Part shown: one piece after another, positions 23,291 through 32,292 of the stretch
How positions within the stretch are numbered: the stretch's first letter is position 1
Layout of the letters: each line of letters opens with the position of its first letter
NCBI RefSeq assembly: GCF_028802875.1
Contig: NZ_JARAMP010000008.1
Coordinates: 62,001 to 126,000, forward strand
From: Seohaeicola sp024304985
GTDB taxonomy: Bacteria; Pseudomonadota; Alphaproteobacteria; Rhodobacterales; Rhodobacteraceae
Direction of reading: 5' to 3'
DNA: 64,000 nt
The notes under the pieces: generated by a model
The model's input: only the letters and a program-made list of their open reading frames with translations
Told to the model about the DNA's origin: nothing
The model's database searches: none
Position numbers and translations under genes: made by a program

Positions 23291-24955
23291 ATGCGCATTC
23301 TGTTCGTTCACCCCAATTACCGCTCGGGCGGGGCCGAGATCGCCGGAACCTGGCCGCCTGCCTGGGTGGCCTATCTGACAGGCAGCCTGCGACGTGCGGG
23401 TTTCGACGACATCCATTTCATTGACGCGATGACCGACAATATTGCGGATGACGATCTGGCGCGGCGGATGGCGGCGCTGGACCCGGATGTGGTGGGCGTC
23501 ACCTCGATCACACCGTCGATCTACCGGGCCGAGGACGTCTTGAGGCTGGCGCGCGATCATTGCCCGCGCGCGGTGCGGATGATGGGGGGCGTGCATGCGA
23601 CCTTCATGTTCAAGCAGGTCCTGTCCGAGGCCCCTTGGGTCGATGTGATCGTGCGCGGCGAGGGTGAGGAGATCCTGACCGAGTTGATGTTGACAGTCGA
23701 GGATGGCCGCTGGCCTGCGGATCGTCACAAGATCAAAGGCATTGCCTTTGCGGAAGGTGATCAGATCGTGGCCACGCCCGCCGCCAGCACGGTCAAGGAT
23801 CTGGACGGGATTGATCCGGACTGGTCGATTCTGGAGTGGGAGAAATACAAATACATCCCCCTGAACACCCGCGTCGCCATTCCGAACCTTGCGCGGGGCT
23901 GTCCCTTTACCTGTTCATTCTGCTCGCAATGGAAATTCTGGCGCGATTACCGCGTGCGCGATCCGAAAAAGGTCGTGGACGAGATCGAGAACCTTGTGAA
24001 CAATCACGGCGTCGGCTTCTTCATACTTGCCGACGAGGAACCCACGATCAACCGCAAGAAATTCATCGAATTCTGTCAGGAGTTGATCGACCGTGGCCTG
24101 CCGGACCGGGTGAAATGGGGCATCAACACCCGCGTCACCGATATCTACCGCGACAAGGACCTGCTGAAATTCTATCGCAAGGCGGGGCTGGTACATGTGT
24201 CCCTTGGCACCGAGGCGGCGGCGCAGATGAAGCTGGATATCTTCAACAAGGAGACGAAGGTCGAAGAGAACAAGACCGCGATCCGCCTGCTGCGCGAGGC
24301 TGATATTCTGGTGGAGGCGCAGTTCATCGTGGGGCTGGACAACGAGACGCCAGAGACGCTGGAAGAAACCTACAAGATGGCCTGGGACTGGCAGCCCGAT
24401 CTGGCGAACTGGTCGATGTATACGCCCTGGCCTTTTACCCCATTGTTTCAGGAGTTGAAGGATCAGGTCGAGGTCTTCGATTTCAGCCGATACAATTTCG
24501 TGACGCCCATCATGAAACCCGCCGCCATGACGCGGGGCGAGCTGCTGGACGGGGTGATGAACAATTACCGCCGCTTCTACATGAAAAAGGCGCTGTTCCA
24601 TTACCCGTGGCGCGGCACCGGGTTTCGGCGGCGCTATCTGCTGGGATGCCTGCATGCCTTTCTGAAGGCCGGGTTCGCGCGCACCTTCTATGATCTGGGC
24701 AAGGTCGGCTATACGGGGCCGCAGTCCAAGAACAAGCTGGATTTCCATTTCGACGAGACCCGCACCATCGCCGAGGCGCAGATGGAGGATTGGGAAGCCT
24801 CGGCCGACAAGGCCGCGCGGGCTGCCGAACGCCGCGTGGCGCTGCGCGCGCAAGGCAAGGAGCGCGCGGTGGAGCGGGCCAAGGGGTTCAAGATGCCCAA
24901 CGGGGCCGAGGTGAAAGCCTGCGGCGGCGGGGCTGATCAGATGGAGGATGTCTGA
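23291..24955 (+). CDS. bchE: Anaerobic Mg-protoporphyrin IX monomethyl ester oxidative cyclase
   Basis: The 554-residue radical-SAM/cobalamin enzyme forms the isocyclic fifth ring of bacteriochlorophyll without O2. The N-terminal B12-binding domain (residues 1 to about 150) has RILFVHPNYRSGGAEIAGTWPP and VVGVTSITPSIYRAEDVL. The radical-SAM centre is Cys204, Cys208 and Cys211 in ARGCPFTCSFCSQWKFWRDYRVRDP, and a long BchE-specific C-terminal domain follows. The start has a GGGAG ribosome binding site. bchJ follows after 3 bases. BchE rather than, or beside, the aerobic AcsF implies pigment synthesis under low oxygen, in line with the FnrL- and PpsR-type sites upstream. Confidence 0.95.
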   Translation: MRILFVHPNYRSGGAEIAGTWPPAWVAYLTGSLRRAGFDDIHFIDAMTDNIADDDLARRMAALDPDVVGVTSITPSIYRAEDVLRLARDHCPRAVRMMGGVHATFMFKQVLSEAPWVDVIVRGEGEEILTELMLTVEDGRWPADRHKIKGIAFAEGDQIVATPAASTVKDLDGIDPDWSILEWEKYKYIPLNTRVAIPNLARGCPFTCSFCSQWKFWRDYRVRDPKKVVDEIENLVNNHGVGFFILADEEPTINRKKFIEFCQELIDRGLPDRVKWGINTRVTDIYRDKDLLKFYRKAGLVHVSLGTEAAAQMKLDIFNKETKVEENKTAIRLLREADILVEAQFIVGLDNETPETLEETYKMAWDWQPDLANWSMYTPWPFTPLFQELKDQVEVFDFSRYNFVTPIMKPAAMTRGELLDGVMNNYRRFYMKKALFHYPWRGTGFRRRYLLGCLHAFLKAGFARTFYDLGKVGYTGPQSKNKLDFHFDETRTIAEAQMEDWEASADKAARAAERRVALRAQGKERAVERAKGFKMPNGAEVKACGGGADQMEDV

Positions 24956-24958
24956 TCC

Positions 24959-25546
24959 ATGCAGGTGCCGGGGACGGGGCTGATCGGGCCGAATGCGGTG
25001 CTGCAACTGGTGCCGCTGCTGGACCGGGCGGGCGGGTCTGACTGGCGCGCGGTGCTGATGGCGCAAGCGGGGATTGCGGCGCTGCCCGATGGCAGCGGCA
25101 TGATCCCCGAAGGTCCCGTGGCGCGGCTGCATCAGGCGATGCGCCGCGACCGGCCCGATCTGGCGCCGGGCCTTGGCTGGCAGGCAGGGCTGGCGACGGG
25201 GGATTACATTCTGGCCCATCGCATCCCGCGGGCTGTGCAAATGCTGCTGAGGGCGCTGCCGTGGCGGATCTCGGCGCGGGTGCTGTCACAGGCGATTGCC
25301 CGCAATGCCTGGACCTTCGCCGGATCAGGGCAGTTTCTTGTGATCACGCCGCAGGTGTTCGAACTGCGCGCCAACCCCCTGTTGCGGGGCGAGGTGGCGG
25401 ATCATCCGGTCTGCGACTGGCACCGGGGCGTCTTTACGCGGCTCTATCAGCGCCTTGTTCATCCGGCCCTGACCTGTGTCGAGACACGCTGTTGCGCCAT
25501 GGGGCACGCCTCCTGTCGGTTCGAGATGCGCCGGGATACACGCTGA
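24959..25546 (+). CDS. bchJ: BchJ, V4R-domain bacteriochlorophyll synthesis protein
   Basis: The 195-residue protein has the BchJ N-terminus LIGPNAVLQLVPLLDRAGG, the middle GLATGDYILAHRIPRAVQMLLRALP and AIARNAWTFAGSGQF, and the V4R end HPVCDWHRGVFTRLYQRLVHPALTCVETRCCAMGHASCRFEM. bchE-bchJ is the usual gene order in purple bacteria, and here the two are 3 bases apart. BchJ was annotated as a 4-vinyl reductase, but a carrier or assembly role for a porphyrin intermediate is at least as likely. A paralogue lies directly upstream of bchE. The usual neighbours bchG and bchP are absent; aspS follows. Confidence 0.88.
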   Translation: MQVPGTGLIGPNAVLQLVPLLDRAGGSDWRAVLMAQAGIAALPDGSGMIPEGPVARLHQAMRRDRPDLAPGLGWQAGLATGDYILAHRIPRAVQMLLRALPWRISARVLSQAIARNAWTFAGSGQFLVITPQVFELRANPLLRGEVADHPVCDWHRGVFTRLYQRLVHPALTCVETRCCAMGHASCRFEMRRDTR

Positions 25547-25570
25547 GCGCCATGTTTTCGGGCTGATCCC

Positions 25571-25599
25571 TTGACTTCCAAGCGCGGGCGCGGTGTATC
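25571..25599 (+). promoter_or_regulatory. Possible sigma70 promoter of aspS
   Basis: TTGACT at 25571-25576 and TGTATC at 25594-25599 are 17 bases apart, with the -10 only partly matching. The start codon is 33 bases downstream. The pair sits in the only gap between bchJ and aspS. Confidence 0.35.
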
Positions 25600-25632
25600 G
25601 GGCCAACCGATTTACCCCGAAGGGACCGTCCC

Positions 25633-27420
25633 ATGCACGCCTATCGCAGCCATACCTGCGCCGTTTTGAACATCTCTCACGTGGGCCAGACGGTCCGCCT
25701 GTCCGGCTGGGTGCACCGCGTGCGCGACCATGGCGGCATCCTGTTCATCGACCTGCGCGATCATTACGGCATCACGCAGGTGCTGTGCGACCCGGACAGC
25801 CCGGTGTTTGCGCAGGTGGAAAAGGTGCGTTCCGAATGGTGCATCCGCATCGACGGCGAGGTGAAGGCGCGCGATGCGTCACTGGTGAACCCCAAGATCC
25901 CCACCGGCGAGGTCGAGGTATTCATTCGTGATATCGAGGTGCTGGGGGCCGCGAAAGAACTGCCGCTGATGGTCTTTGGCGATCAGGAATACCCCGAAGA
26001 AACGCGCCTGCGCTACCGCTTTCTTGATCTGCGGCGCGAGGCGATGCAGCGCAACATGACGCTACGTTCGGACGTGGTGGCGTCCATGCGCAAACGCATG
26101 TGGGACAAGGGTTTCCGCGAATATCAGACGCCGATCATCACCGCCTCCAGCCCCGAAGGCGCGCGGGATTTTCTGGTGCCCAGCCGTCTGCATCCGGGCA
26201 AATTCTATGCCCTGCCGCAAGCCCCGCAGCAGTTCAAGCAACTGCTGATGGTGTCGGGGTTCGATCGGTATTTCCAGATCGCGCCCTGTTTCCGCGACGA
26301 GGACCCGCGCGCCGACCGCAGCCCCACGGATTTCTACCAGCTGGACATGGAGATGTCCTTTGTCACGCAGCAGGATGTGTTCGACACGATCTCGCCCGTG
26401 ATCGCAGGTGTGTTCGAGGAGTTCGGCGGGGGGCGCAAGGTCGATGCGCCGCAGGATTGGCCGCAGATTTCCTATCGCGATTCCGCGCTGTGGTATGGCA
26501 CCGACAAGCCCGACCTGCGCAACCCGATCAAGATGCAGGTCGTGTCCGAGCATTTCGCGGGGTCTGGTTTCGCGATCTTCGCCAAACTGCTGGAGCAGGA
26601 GGGCACCCAGATCCGCGCCATCCCCGCCCCCGGTGGCGGCAGCCGCAAATTCTGCGACCGGATGAACGCCTTTGCCCAGAAGGAAGGTCTGCCGGGCATG
26701 GGATACATCTTCTGGCGCGAGGCCGAGGATGGATCGGGCATGGAAGCAGCCGGTCCGCTGGCCAAGAACATCGGACCGGAGCGGACCGAGGCGATCCGCC
26801 AGCAGCTTGGTCTGGGCGTAGGCGATGCGGCCTTCTTTCTGGGTGGCAAGCCCAAGCAGTTCGAAAGCGTGGCAGGCAAGGCGCGCACCGTCATTGGCGA
26901 GGAACTGGGCCTCACCGAAAAGGATCGGTTCGCCTTTGCCTGGATCGTCGACTTCCCGATCTACGAGCAGGACGCGGAAACCGGCAAGATCGACTTCGAG
27001 CATAACCCCTTCTCCATGCCGCAGGGCGGGATGGAGGCGCTGATGGGCGATCCCTTGGCCGTGCGCGGGTTCCAGTATGATCTGGCCTGCAACGGCTATG
27101 AGCTGGTGTCGGGGGCGATCCGTAATCACAAGCCCGAGATCATGTTCAAAGCCTTCGAGATTGCAGGCTATGGCAAGGACGAGGTCGAGAAGCGCTTTGG
27201 CGGCATGGTCAACGCCTTCCAATATGGTGCGCCGCCCCATGGTGGCTGTGCGGCAGGGATCGACCGGATCGTCATGCTGCTGGCCGACGAGGCGAATATC
27301 CGCGAGGTGATCTTGTTCCCGATGAACCAGCGGGCCGAGGACCTGATGATGGGCGCGCCCAGCGAGCCGCTGAGCCAGCAGTTGATGGAACTCAACCTGC
27401 GCGTGATCCCGCAGGATTGA
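25633..27420 (+). CDS. aspS: Aspartyl-tRNA synthetase
   Basis: The 595-residue class II synthetase begins with an OB-fold anticodon-binding domain (VRLSGWVHRVRDHGGILFIDLRDHYGITQVLC). The catalytic core has motif 2 FRDEDPRADRSPTDFYQLDMEMSF, the bacterial GAD insertion, and motif 3 GAPPHGGCAAGIDRIVMLL. The length fits bacterial-type AspRS. It has no frame problems and is preceded by a CCGAAGGGACCGTCCC leader. The gene is unrelated in function to the bch genes upstream and marks the end of that locus. Confidence 0.96.
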   Translation: MHAYRSHTCAVLNISHVGQTVRLSGWVHRVRDHGGILFIDLRDHYGITQVLCDPDSPVFAQVEKVRSEWCIRIDGEVKARDASLVNPKIPTGEVEVFIRDIEVLGAAKELPLMVFGDQEYPEETRLRYRFLDLRREAMQRNMTLRSDVVASMRKRMWDKGFREYQTPIITASSPEGARDFLVPSRLHPGKFYALPQAPQQFKQLLMVSGFDRYFQIAPCFRDEDPRADRSPTDFYQLDMEMSFVTQQDVFDTISPVIAGVFEEFGGGRKVDAPQDWPQISYRDSALWYGTDKPDLRNPIKMQVVSEHFAGSGFAIFAKLLEQEGTQIRAIPAPGGGSRKFCDRMNAFAQKEGLPGMGYIFWREAEDGSGMEAAGPLAKNIGPERTEAIRQQLGLGVGDAAFFLGGKPKQFESVAGKARTVIGEELGLTEKDRFAFAWIVDFPIYEQDAETGKIDFEHNPFSMPQGGMEALMGDPLAVRGFQYDLACNGYELVSGAIRNHKPEIMFKAFEIAGYGKDEVEKRFGGMVNAFQYGAPPHGGCAAGIDRIVMLLADEANIREVILFPMNQRAEDLMMGAPSEPLSQQLMELNLRVIPQD

Positions 27421-27463
27421 CCGCAATCGGCGCGGTCCTTCTGGGCGCGCGAAAAGTTGAAAA

Positions 27464-27506
27464 TGTGACGGGCGGGGCGGTAAAGGGCGGCTCCGCCCGT
27501 GTCATT
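27464..27506 (+). terminator. GC-rich hairpin after aspS, likely terminator
   Basis: GACGGGCGGGGC and GCTCCGCCCGTGTC can pair with one bulge and a loop of about 12 bases, 44 bases after the aspS stop. The tail (ATTTGG) is a weak T-run. The rest of the gap to 27669 holds nothing I can identify. Confidence 0.5.
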
Positions 27507-27669
27507 TGGACAGGATGGTGCAACCCCGGCAGGTGACAATCGGCTGTGATCTGATCCCGTTCCGGCGGAAATGCCGTTCAGCATCAGGCTGTCCCCCGTG
27601 ACCAGTCCGCCCGGGCGCCGCGTCATAAGGTTCTGCTGCTGCGCGGATGGCTGGCGGCGGGGCGGCAGA

Positions 27670-27846
27670 TCAGTCGGATGTGTCGGTCATGTGGTCCGCC
27701 GTGCCCTGCGCCAGGTCCAGCGTACCGGTTTCCGTCGCGAAGAAGGCCGCGACCCCCAGCATGAGGACGCCCGCGACCAGCACCACCCATTCCGCGCTGA
27801 CCGCCCCCAAATCGTCACGCGAAAAGGCCACAGGACGTTTCACCAT
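27670..27846 (-). CDS. Flp/Fap-type pilin-like protein, orphan
   Basis: The 58-residue protein has the Flp layout: a short basic leader (MVKRPVAFSRDDLG), then AVSAEWVVLVAGVLMLGVAAFFAT, a single hydrophobic helix with the conserved Glu a few residues after the Gly processing site. A short acidic tail follows. Flp pilins are cleaved by a TadV-type prepilin peptidase and assembled by the Tad system. No tad/cpa gene is in the window, so this is an orphan copy or a pilin-like membrane protein. GGAG 6 bases before the ATG at 27846 favours that start over an upstream TTG. Confidence 0.75.
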   Translation of the reverse strand: MVKRPVAFSRDDLGAVSAEWVVLVAGVLMLGVAAFFATETGTLDLAQGTADHMTDTSD

Positions 27847-28003
27847 CTTCAACTCCAGAGCGCGGGATGCGCCATCATCCGTTCAATCCCATGCTTCTGC
27901 GCCCGGATTGTGGCGGGTTTGCGAAGGGAAGCGGTGCAGCAATCGGGCAAATGGTAAAGCAGACGTGACGCGGAGCCTGCATACGTGACGCAACCGGCAC
28001 CGA

Positions 28004-28720
28004 TCAGATCGCGACCCGGTCTGACAATCTGTCCTGCAACAGCCCCGCCAGATGCGCCAGATCCGAGCGCAGCGGGCGGCCGCTTTGATGTGCGAGGCGC
28101 AGCGATCTGTTCGCCTCCAGCAGGGGATGATCCCCGGCCAGCCCGGCCACGCCTTCAAGAAACTGGGTCACATAGTCCAGAACGCCTGCATTCTCGCCGG
28201 ATCCCAGCAGGTCGGCGACATGGGCCATGTCATCGCGATAGGCGATGCTGTCGGGGCTGACAACCTCGTCCTGGAGCGGGCGGGGGCTGTTGATCTGACG
28301 TTCCGGCGGCAAGTGGCTGAGGATCTCTGACTGAAAGAAGGCGAGCGATTGCAAAGGCTTTTCCAGAAAGCCATCCGCCCCCGCTGCAAGGCAAAGCATC
28401 CGCGCGTGATCATCCGCGCTGATGCCAAGGATCACCCCGATCCGGGGCGTGGCGGCATGTGCTTCGGCGATCAGATCGACGCCCGACCCATCCGGCAGGC
28501 CCAGATCAACGATCAGCACCGAGGGGCGATAGACCTGCAGGTGCCGCCGCGCCGACGTCAGGCAATCGGCCCGCCTGATCCGCGCGCCCGAGCGCATGCA
28601 AAGCAGGCGCATCGCTTCCGAGGCATAGCGGCTGTCTTCCACCAGCAGCACGGTCAGGCCCAACAGTGGCCGCGCCACCGAGGGGAAACGCATGGTCGAG
28701 AAGGGATCGCGGTCATCCAT
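28004..28720 (-). CDS. Response regulator with receiver domain and uncharacterised C-terminus
   Basis: Residues about 22-135 of 238 form a REC domain: acidic pair in LLVEDSRYASEAM, phospho-acceptor Asp72 in LIVDLGLPDGSG, a Ser in LGISADD and Lys121 in FLEKPL. The C-terminal 100 residues (LQDEVVSPDSIAYRDDMAHVADLLGSGENAGVLDYVTQFLEGVAGLAGDHPLLEAN) are helical and contain no DNA-binding or GGDEF signature that I can see. Output is therefore probably protein-protein. No histidine kinase gene is adjacent. The stretch 28721-28953, between this gene and the divergent epimerase gene, shows no feature. Confidence 0.85.
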   Translation of the reverse strand: MDDRDPFSTMRFPSVARPLLGLTVLLVEDSRYASEAMRLLCMRSGARIRRADCLTSARRHLQVYRPSVLIVDLGLPDGSGVDLIAEAHAATPRIGVILGISADDHARMLCLAAGADGFLEKPLQSLAFFQSEILSHLPPERQINSPRPLQDEVVSPDSIAYRDDMAHVADLLGSGENAGVLDYVTQFLEGVAGLAGDHPLLEANRSLRLAHQSGRPLRSDLAHLAGLLQDRLSDRVAI

Positions 28721-28953
28721 TGTGTCATCCTGTCGTCCGAGTGAGCCATGGGCGCGAGGCGGGGCCTTGGCCAGACACAGGTCCGACTCGCCTTCTCAGA
28801 CTGGTCGAATCATCCCTAAGATGGGGTTAACGCCGCCGCGCCCACAGCGCCTTGAGCACACTGCGCGCCGATGCCGCCCCCGGCGTGTCTTGCCTTGATC
28901 GCGCGGGAAGGCCATATGCGGACAGAAGAGCCGCTTGAGAACAGGAGTTGCCC

Positions 28954-29357
<404 letters not shown>

Positions 29358-29358
<1 letters not shown>

Positions 29359-29633
29359 TGGCGATCACATCCGCCCTCGTACTCTATGCGGTGCTGTGGT
29401 TCATGACCTTTCTGGTCGTGCTGCCGATCCGCCTCAAGACCCAAGGTGATGTGGGCGAGATCGTGCATGGCACCCATGCTGGCGCGCCGCATGAGCCGCA
29501 GCTGAAAAAACGCGCGCTCATCACGACCGCCGTGGCCTTTGTGCTGTGGGCGATCATCGCCTATGTGATCATCTCGGGCACACTGACGGTGCGGGATATC
29601 GACTGGTTCGGGCGAATGGCCCCGCGCGGATAA
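29358..29633 (+). CDS. DUF1467 small membrane protein
   Basis: The 91-residue protein has two transmembrane helices (SALVLYAVLWFMTFLVVLPI and ALITTAVAFVLWAIIAYVII) separated by a short loop, RLKTQGDVGEIVHGTHAGAPHEPQLKKR. The loop is the DUF1467 hallmark. The start overlaps the mce stop by one base (TGATG), so the two are translated together. Function is unknown. The conserved coupling to mce suggests a link to propionyl-CoA metabolism or just a stable operon. Confidence 0.88.
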
Positions 29634-29652
29634 GGGTGACTGCGCGGAGGCC

Positions 29653-30357
29653 TCAGCCCCGCGCGCGTAGCCCGTGGAACACATGGGTGAAGGTGGCGGC
29701 CCCCAGCACGGGCACGGCAAGGTTGATCAACGGGATCGACAGCGGCATCGCCATGAGCACGCCAGCCAGCCAGACCGTGCCACCGTGGCGTTTGCGCATC
29801 TGCGCCGCCCCGGCCCGCCCCAGATGGCGTATGGCCACAAGCGTAAAGTATTCCCGCCCCAGCAGAAAGCCGTTCAGACCCCAGAAGATGAAGAGCGCCA
29901 CGGGCGAGAAGATCAGATACAGCAGAAGCGCCACGATATTCGCGGCGATCATCACACCCAGAAATCCGATGGAATCGCGCAGGGCCTCCAGCAGAGGAAT
30001 ATCCTGTCCGGGGCCTGCCTGCGGATAGTGACGGGCCTCGACCGCATCCGCGACCCGGTCCAGAAACAGCCCCGACATGGCCGAGGCGACCGGCACCATC
30101 AGCACCACCGACAGCAGGATCATGACAACCGGGCCGGACCATCCGGCCAAGGTGGCGACCCACGTCACCTCTCCGATCCAGGGCAGGGTGAGCCCATCGC
30201 CCGCCCACCACAGCAAGAAGGCCTGCACCCCCGCCGATGCCAGCGCCAGCAGGATCAGCGCAAGGCCGATGCCCCACCAGAGCACACGCGACAGGCGGCG
30301 ATCACCCAATTGGCGCAACGCCTTGACGAAGCTGGACAGGATCAGCGCGAGTCCCAT
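29653..30357 (-). CDS. EI24/CysZ-like inner-membrane protein
   Basis: The 234-residue protein has four to five hydrophobic spans and matches the EI24/CysZ family (former DUF540): MGLALILSSFVKALRQLGDRRLSRVLWWGIGLAL, PVASAMSGLFLDRVADAVEARHYPQAGPG, and LNGFLLGREYFTLVAIRHLG. In Escherichia coli CysZ imports sulfate. Whether this protein does so is uncertain, because the family is diverse and no sulfate genes are nearby. I chose the ATG at 30357, which starts one base after the stop of the nitroreductase gene, forming a two-gene unit. Confidence 0.82.
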   Translation of the reverse strand: MGLALILSSFVKALRQLGDRRLSRVLWWGIGLALILLALASAGVQAFLLWWAGDGLTLPWIGEVTWVATLAGWSGPVVMILLSVVLMVPVASAMSGLFLDRVADAVEARHYPQAGPGQDIPLLEALRDSIGFLGVMIAANIVALLLYLIFSPVALFIFWGLNGFLLGREYFTLVAIRHLGRAGAAQMRKRHGGTVWLAGVLMAMPLSIPLINLAVPVLGAATFTHVFHGLRARG

Positions 30358-30358
30358 C

Positions 30359-30937
30359 CTATGACCTGTGCCATGTGACGATCCGGTCCAGATCGGGACG
30401 CGGCCTGTCTGGCGGGGCGCTGGATTCGGTGCCGATATGGATAAAACCGGCGATGCGCTCATGGTCGGACAAATCCAGCGCATCGGCCATGAAGCCACGG
30501 TCATGGCTGGGCCAACCCGAAAGCCAGTTGGCGCCCCAGCCGCTGGCCAGGGCGGCATTGAGCAGCGCAAGACAGACGCCACCCACGGCATAGGTCTGCT
30601 CGATCTCGGGGATCTTGTCCGAGGGTTTGCGCACCTCGATCACCGCGACGGCCAGATGGCCCGTTTCGAACTGCTGCGCGCCCTTGTCGGCCTGCTCGCC
30701 GTCCAGCCCAAGGGCCGTGGCGCGCGCGCGGGCGTGGTCGCCCAGACGGCGCAGGGCGATCCCTTCCAGCACGATGAAGCGCCAGGGCTCGAGCTTGCCG
30801 TGATCGGGGCTGCGGCTGGCGGCGGTCAGGATCGGCATCAACTGTTCGGGCGTGGGCACGGGCAGACCAAGGGTCTTTGCCGGGCGCGAGCGCCGGTTCA
30901 GCAGGAAATCAAGAGCGGCGGGATTGGGATCAGGCAT
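30359..30937 (-). CDS. Nitroreductase family FMN oxidoreductase (YdjA-like)
   Basis: The 192-residue protein has the small nitroreductase pattern: FLLNRRSRPAKTLGLPVPTPEQLMPILTAASRSPDHGKLEPWRFIVLEG near the N-terminus (FMN phosphate and isoalloxazine contacts), and AVGGVCLALLNAALASGWGANWLSGW in the dimer core. Such enzymes reduce nitro compounds, quinones or other acceptors with NAD(P)H. The in vivo substrate is unknown. It forms an operon with the CysZ-like gene, one base apart. Confidence 0.88.
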   Translation of the reverse strand: MPDPNPAALDFLLNRRSRPAKTLGLPVPTPEQLMPILTAASRSPDHGKLEPWRFIVLEGIALRRLGDHARARATALGLDGEQADKGAQQFETGHLAVAVIEVRKPSDKIPEIEQTYAVGGVCLALLNAALASGWGANWLSGWPSHDRGFMADALDLSDHERIAGFIHIGTESSAPPDRPRPDLDRIVTWHRS

Positions 30938-31034
30938 CGGGGGTCCTTTGTTGACCTCGGGGCAGTCGCTTGGTCCGCGCGGCGGGGCGGGCGGACTGGC
31001 TTGGTCTCTTATGTCGGGGCTGCGGCGCGCGGGG

Positions 31035-32156
31035 TCAAGGTTGCGCGGGCAGGGGCAGCAGGGTTTGCGCCATCTCGTCGATCAGCGACCCGACAAAGGC
31101 GTCCATCCGCGCCGACGGCTGCCGGGCTGCCACGATGGGCGCCATGGGATCGGGGGCGTCGATGTCGCTGCGCGCCAGTTCCTGAATGACGGCATGGCCA
31201 CAGAAGGGGACGTAGGCCTCGGAATATCCGCCCTCATGGACCATGACCAGCCGCCCCGCGCATAGCCTTTCGGCCGCCGCCATCACCTGCCGCGTCATCA
31301 TGCGGAAGGTGTCGGCGGTGGCCAGCATCCGCGCCAGCGGATCGAAACAGCCCGCGTCATAGCCGCAGGCGATGATGATCATGTCGGGGCGGAACTGGTC
31401 CAGCGCGGGCAGGACGATCCGCTCCATCGCGGCCAGATAGGTGACATGGCCCGCGCCGGGGGGCAGGGGAATGTTCAGGTTGAATCCCATCCCCTCGCCT
31501 TGTCCGCGATCCTCGACAAAACCGGTGTCGGTGGGATAGTTGCGATCCTGATGCAGGCTGATGGTCAGGACATCGGCGCGGTCATAGAAGACCGCTTCGG
31601 TTCCGTTGCCGTGATGCACGTCCCAGTCAATCACGGCGATGCGGCCATGATGGCCAGCGGCGCGCGCCGCACCGATGGCGATGCCGATATTGTTCAGCAG
31701 GCAGAAGCCGTTCGGCCAGTCCGGCAGGCAGTGATGCCCCGGCGGGCGCGACAAAGCATAGGCGTTTTCGCAATCGCCATTCCAGACCGCCAGCAACGCC
31801 GCCTTGGCCAGACCCGCCGAAAGGGCCGCGATCTCGAACCCGCCCTTGGCAAAGGGCGTGCGCAGGCCCAGCTCGCCGCCGCCCATGTCGGACATGTCCT
31901 TGAAGCGCTTGAGAAACTCTTCCGGATGCACGCGGGCCAGATCCTCCCAACTGGCGGGCGCGGCGCGGCGCATGTCCAGATGATCCGAAAGGCCCGTGAC
32001 ATCCAACAGGTTCTTGAGCCGCCGCTTGGTCTCGGGATTTTCGGGCAGGCCCCCCGCCGCCAGAGGCTGCACCAGCCCGCCCAGCGGCAGCGTCAGCGCA
32101 TAGTTTCCGCCCGCATGCCAGAAGCAGCGCTCATCCCAGAAAAAACCCGTCCCCAT
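31035..32156 (-). CDS. Class II histone deacetylase-like amidohydrolase
   Basis: The 373-residue enzyme belongs to the arginase/deacetylase fold. Catalytic and zinc-binding blocks are intact: SRPPGHHCLPDWPNGFCLLNNIGIAIGAAR with the His-His pair, VIDWDVHHGNGTEAVFYDR with the Asp and His zinc ligands, IIACGYDAG, and MVHEGGYSEAYVPFC with the Tyr region. Bacterial members remove acetyl groups from polyamines or other small amides, and a few act on proteins. The substrate cannot be fixed. I chose the ATG at 32156 (MGTGFFWDERCFWH), the usual family start. Confidence 0.9.
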   Translation of the reverse strand: MGTGFFWDERCFWHAGGNYALTLPLGGLVQPLAAGGLPENPETKRRLKNLLDVTGLSDHLDMRRAAPASWEDLARVHPEEFLKRFKDMSDMGGGELGLRTPFAKGGFEIAALSAGLAKAALLAVWNGDCENAYALSRPPGHHCLPDWPNGFCLLNNIGIAIGAARAAGHHGRIAVIDWDVHHGNGTEAVFYDRADVLTISLHQDRNYPTDTGFVEDRGQGEGMGFNLNIPLPPGAGHVTYLAAMERIVLPALDQFRPDMIIIACGYDAGCFDPLARMLATADTFRMMTRQVMAAAERLCAGRLVMVHEGGYSEAYVPFCGHAVIQELARSDIDAPDPMAPIVAARQPSARMDAFVGSLIDEMAQTLLPLPAQP

Positions 32157-32184
32157 GTCATCCCCGCCTGTTGCGTCCTGCGTC

Positions 32185-32283
32185 AAATATCCCCGCCCGC
32201 GGCGGAAAGTCCATCGGCCTCACGCGTGGTGCGCGCGGCACGGGCGGATGCCTCCGGCGGGGATATTTAGGGCAAAAAGAAGC
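32185..32283. repeat. Inverted repeat including copy 2 of the dispersed ATATTT...GCAAGAAGAA element
   Basis: AAATATCCCCGCC at 32185-32197 pairs perfectly with GGCGGGGATATTT at 32256-32268. The right arm runs into a variant of the dispersed repeat (GGATATTTAGGGCAAAAAGA, 32261-32280). It fills the gap between two reverse-strand genes. Confidence 0.7.
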
Positions 32284-32292
32284 CTGTCGCCC

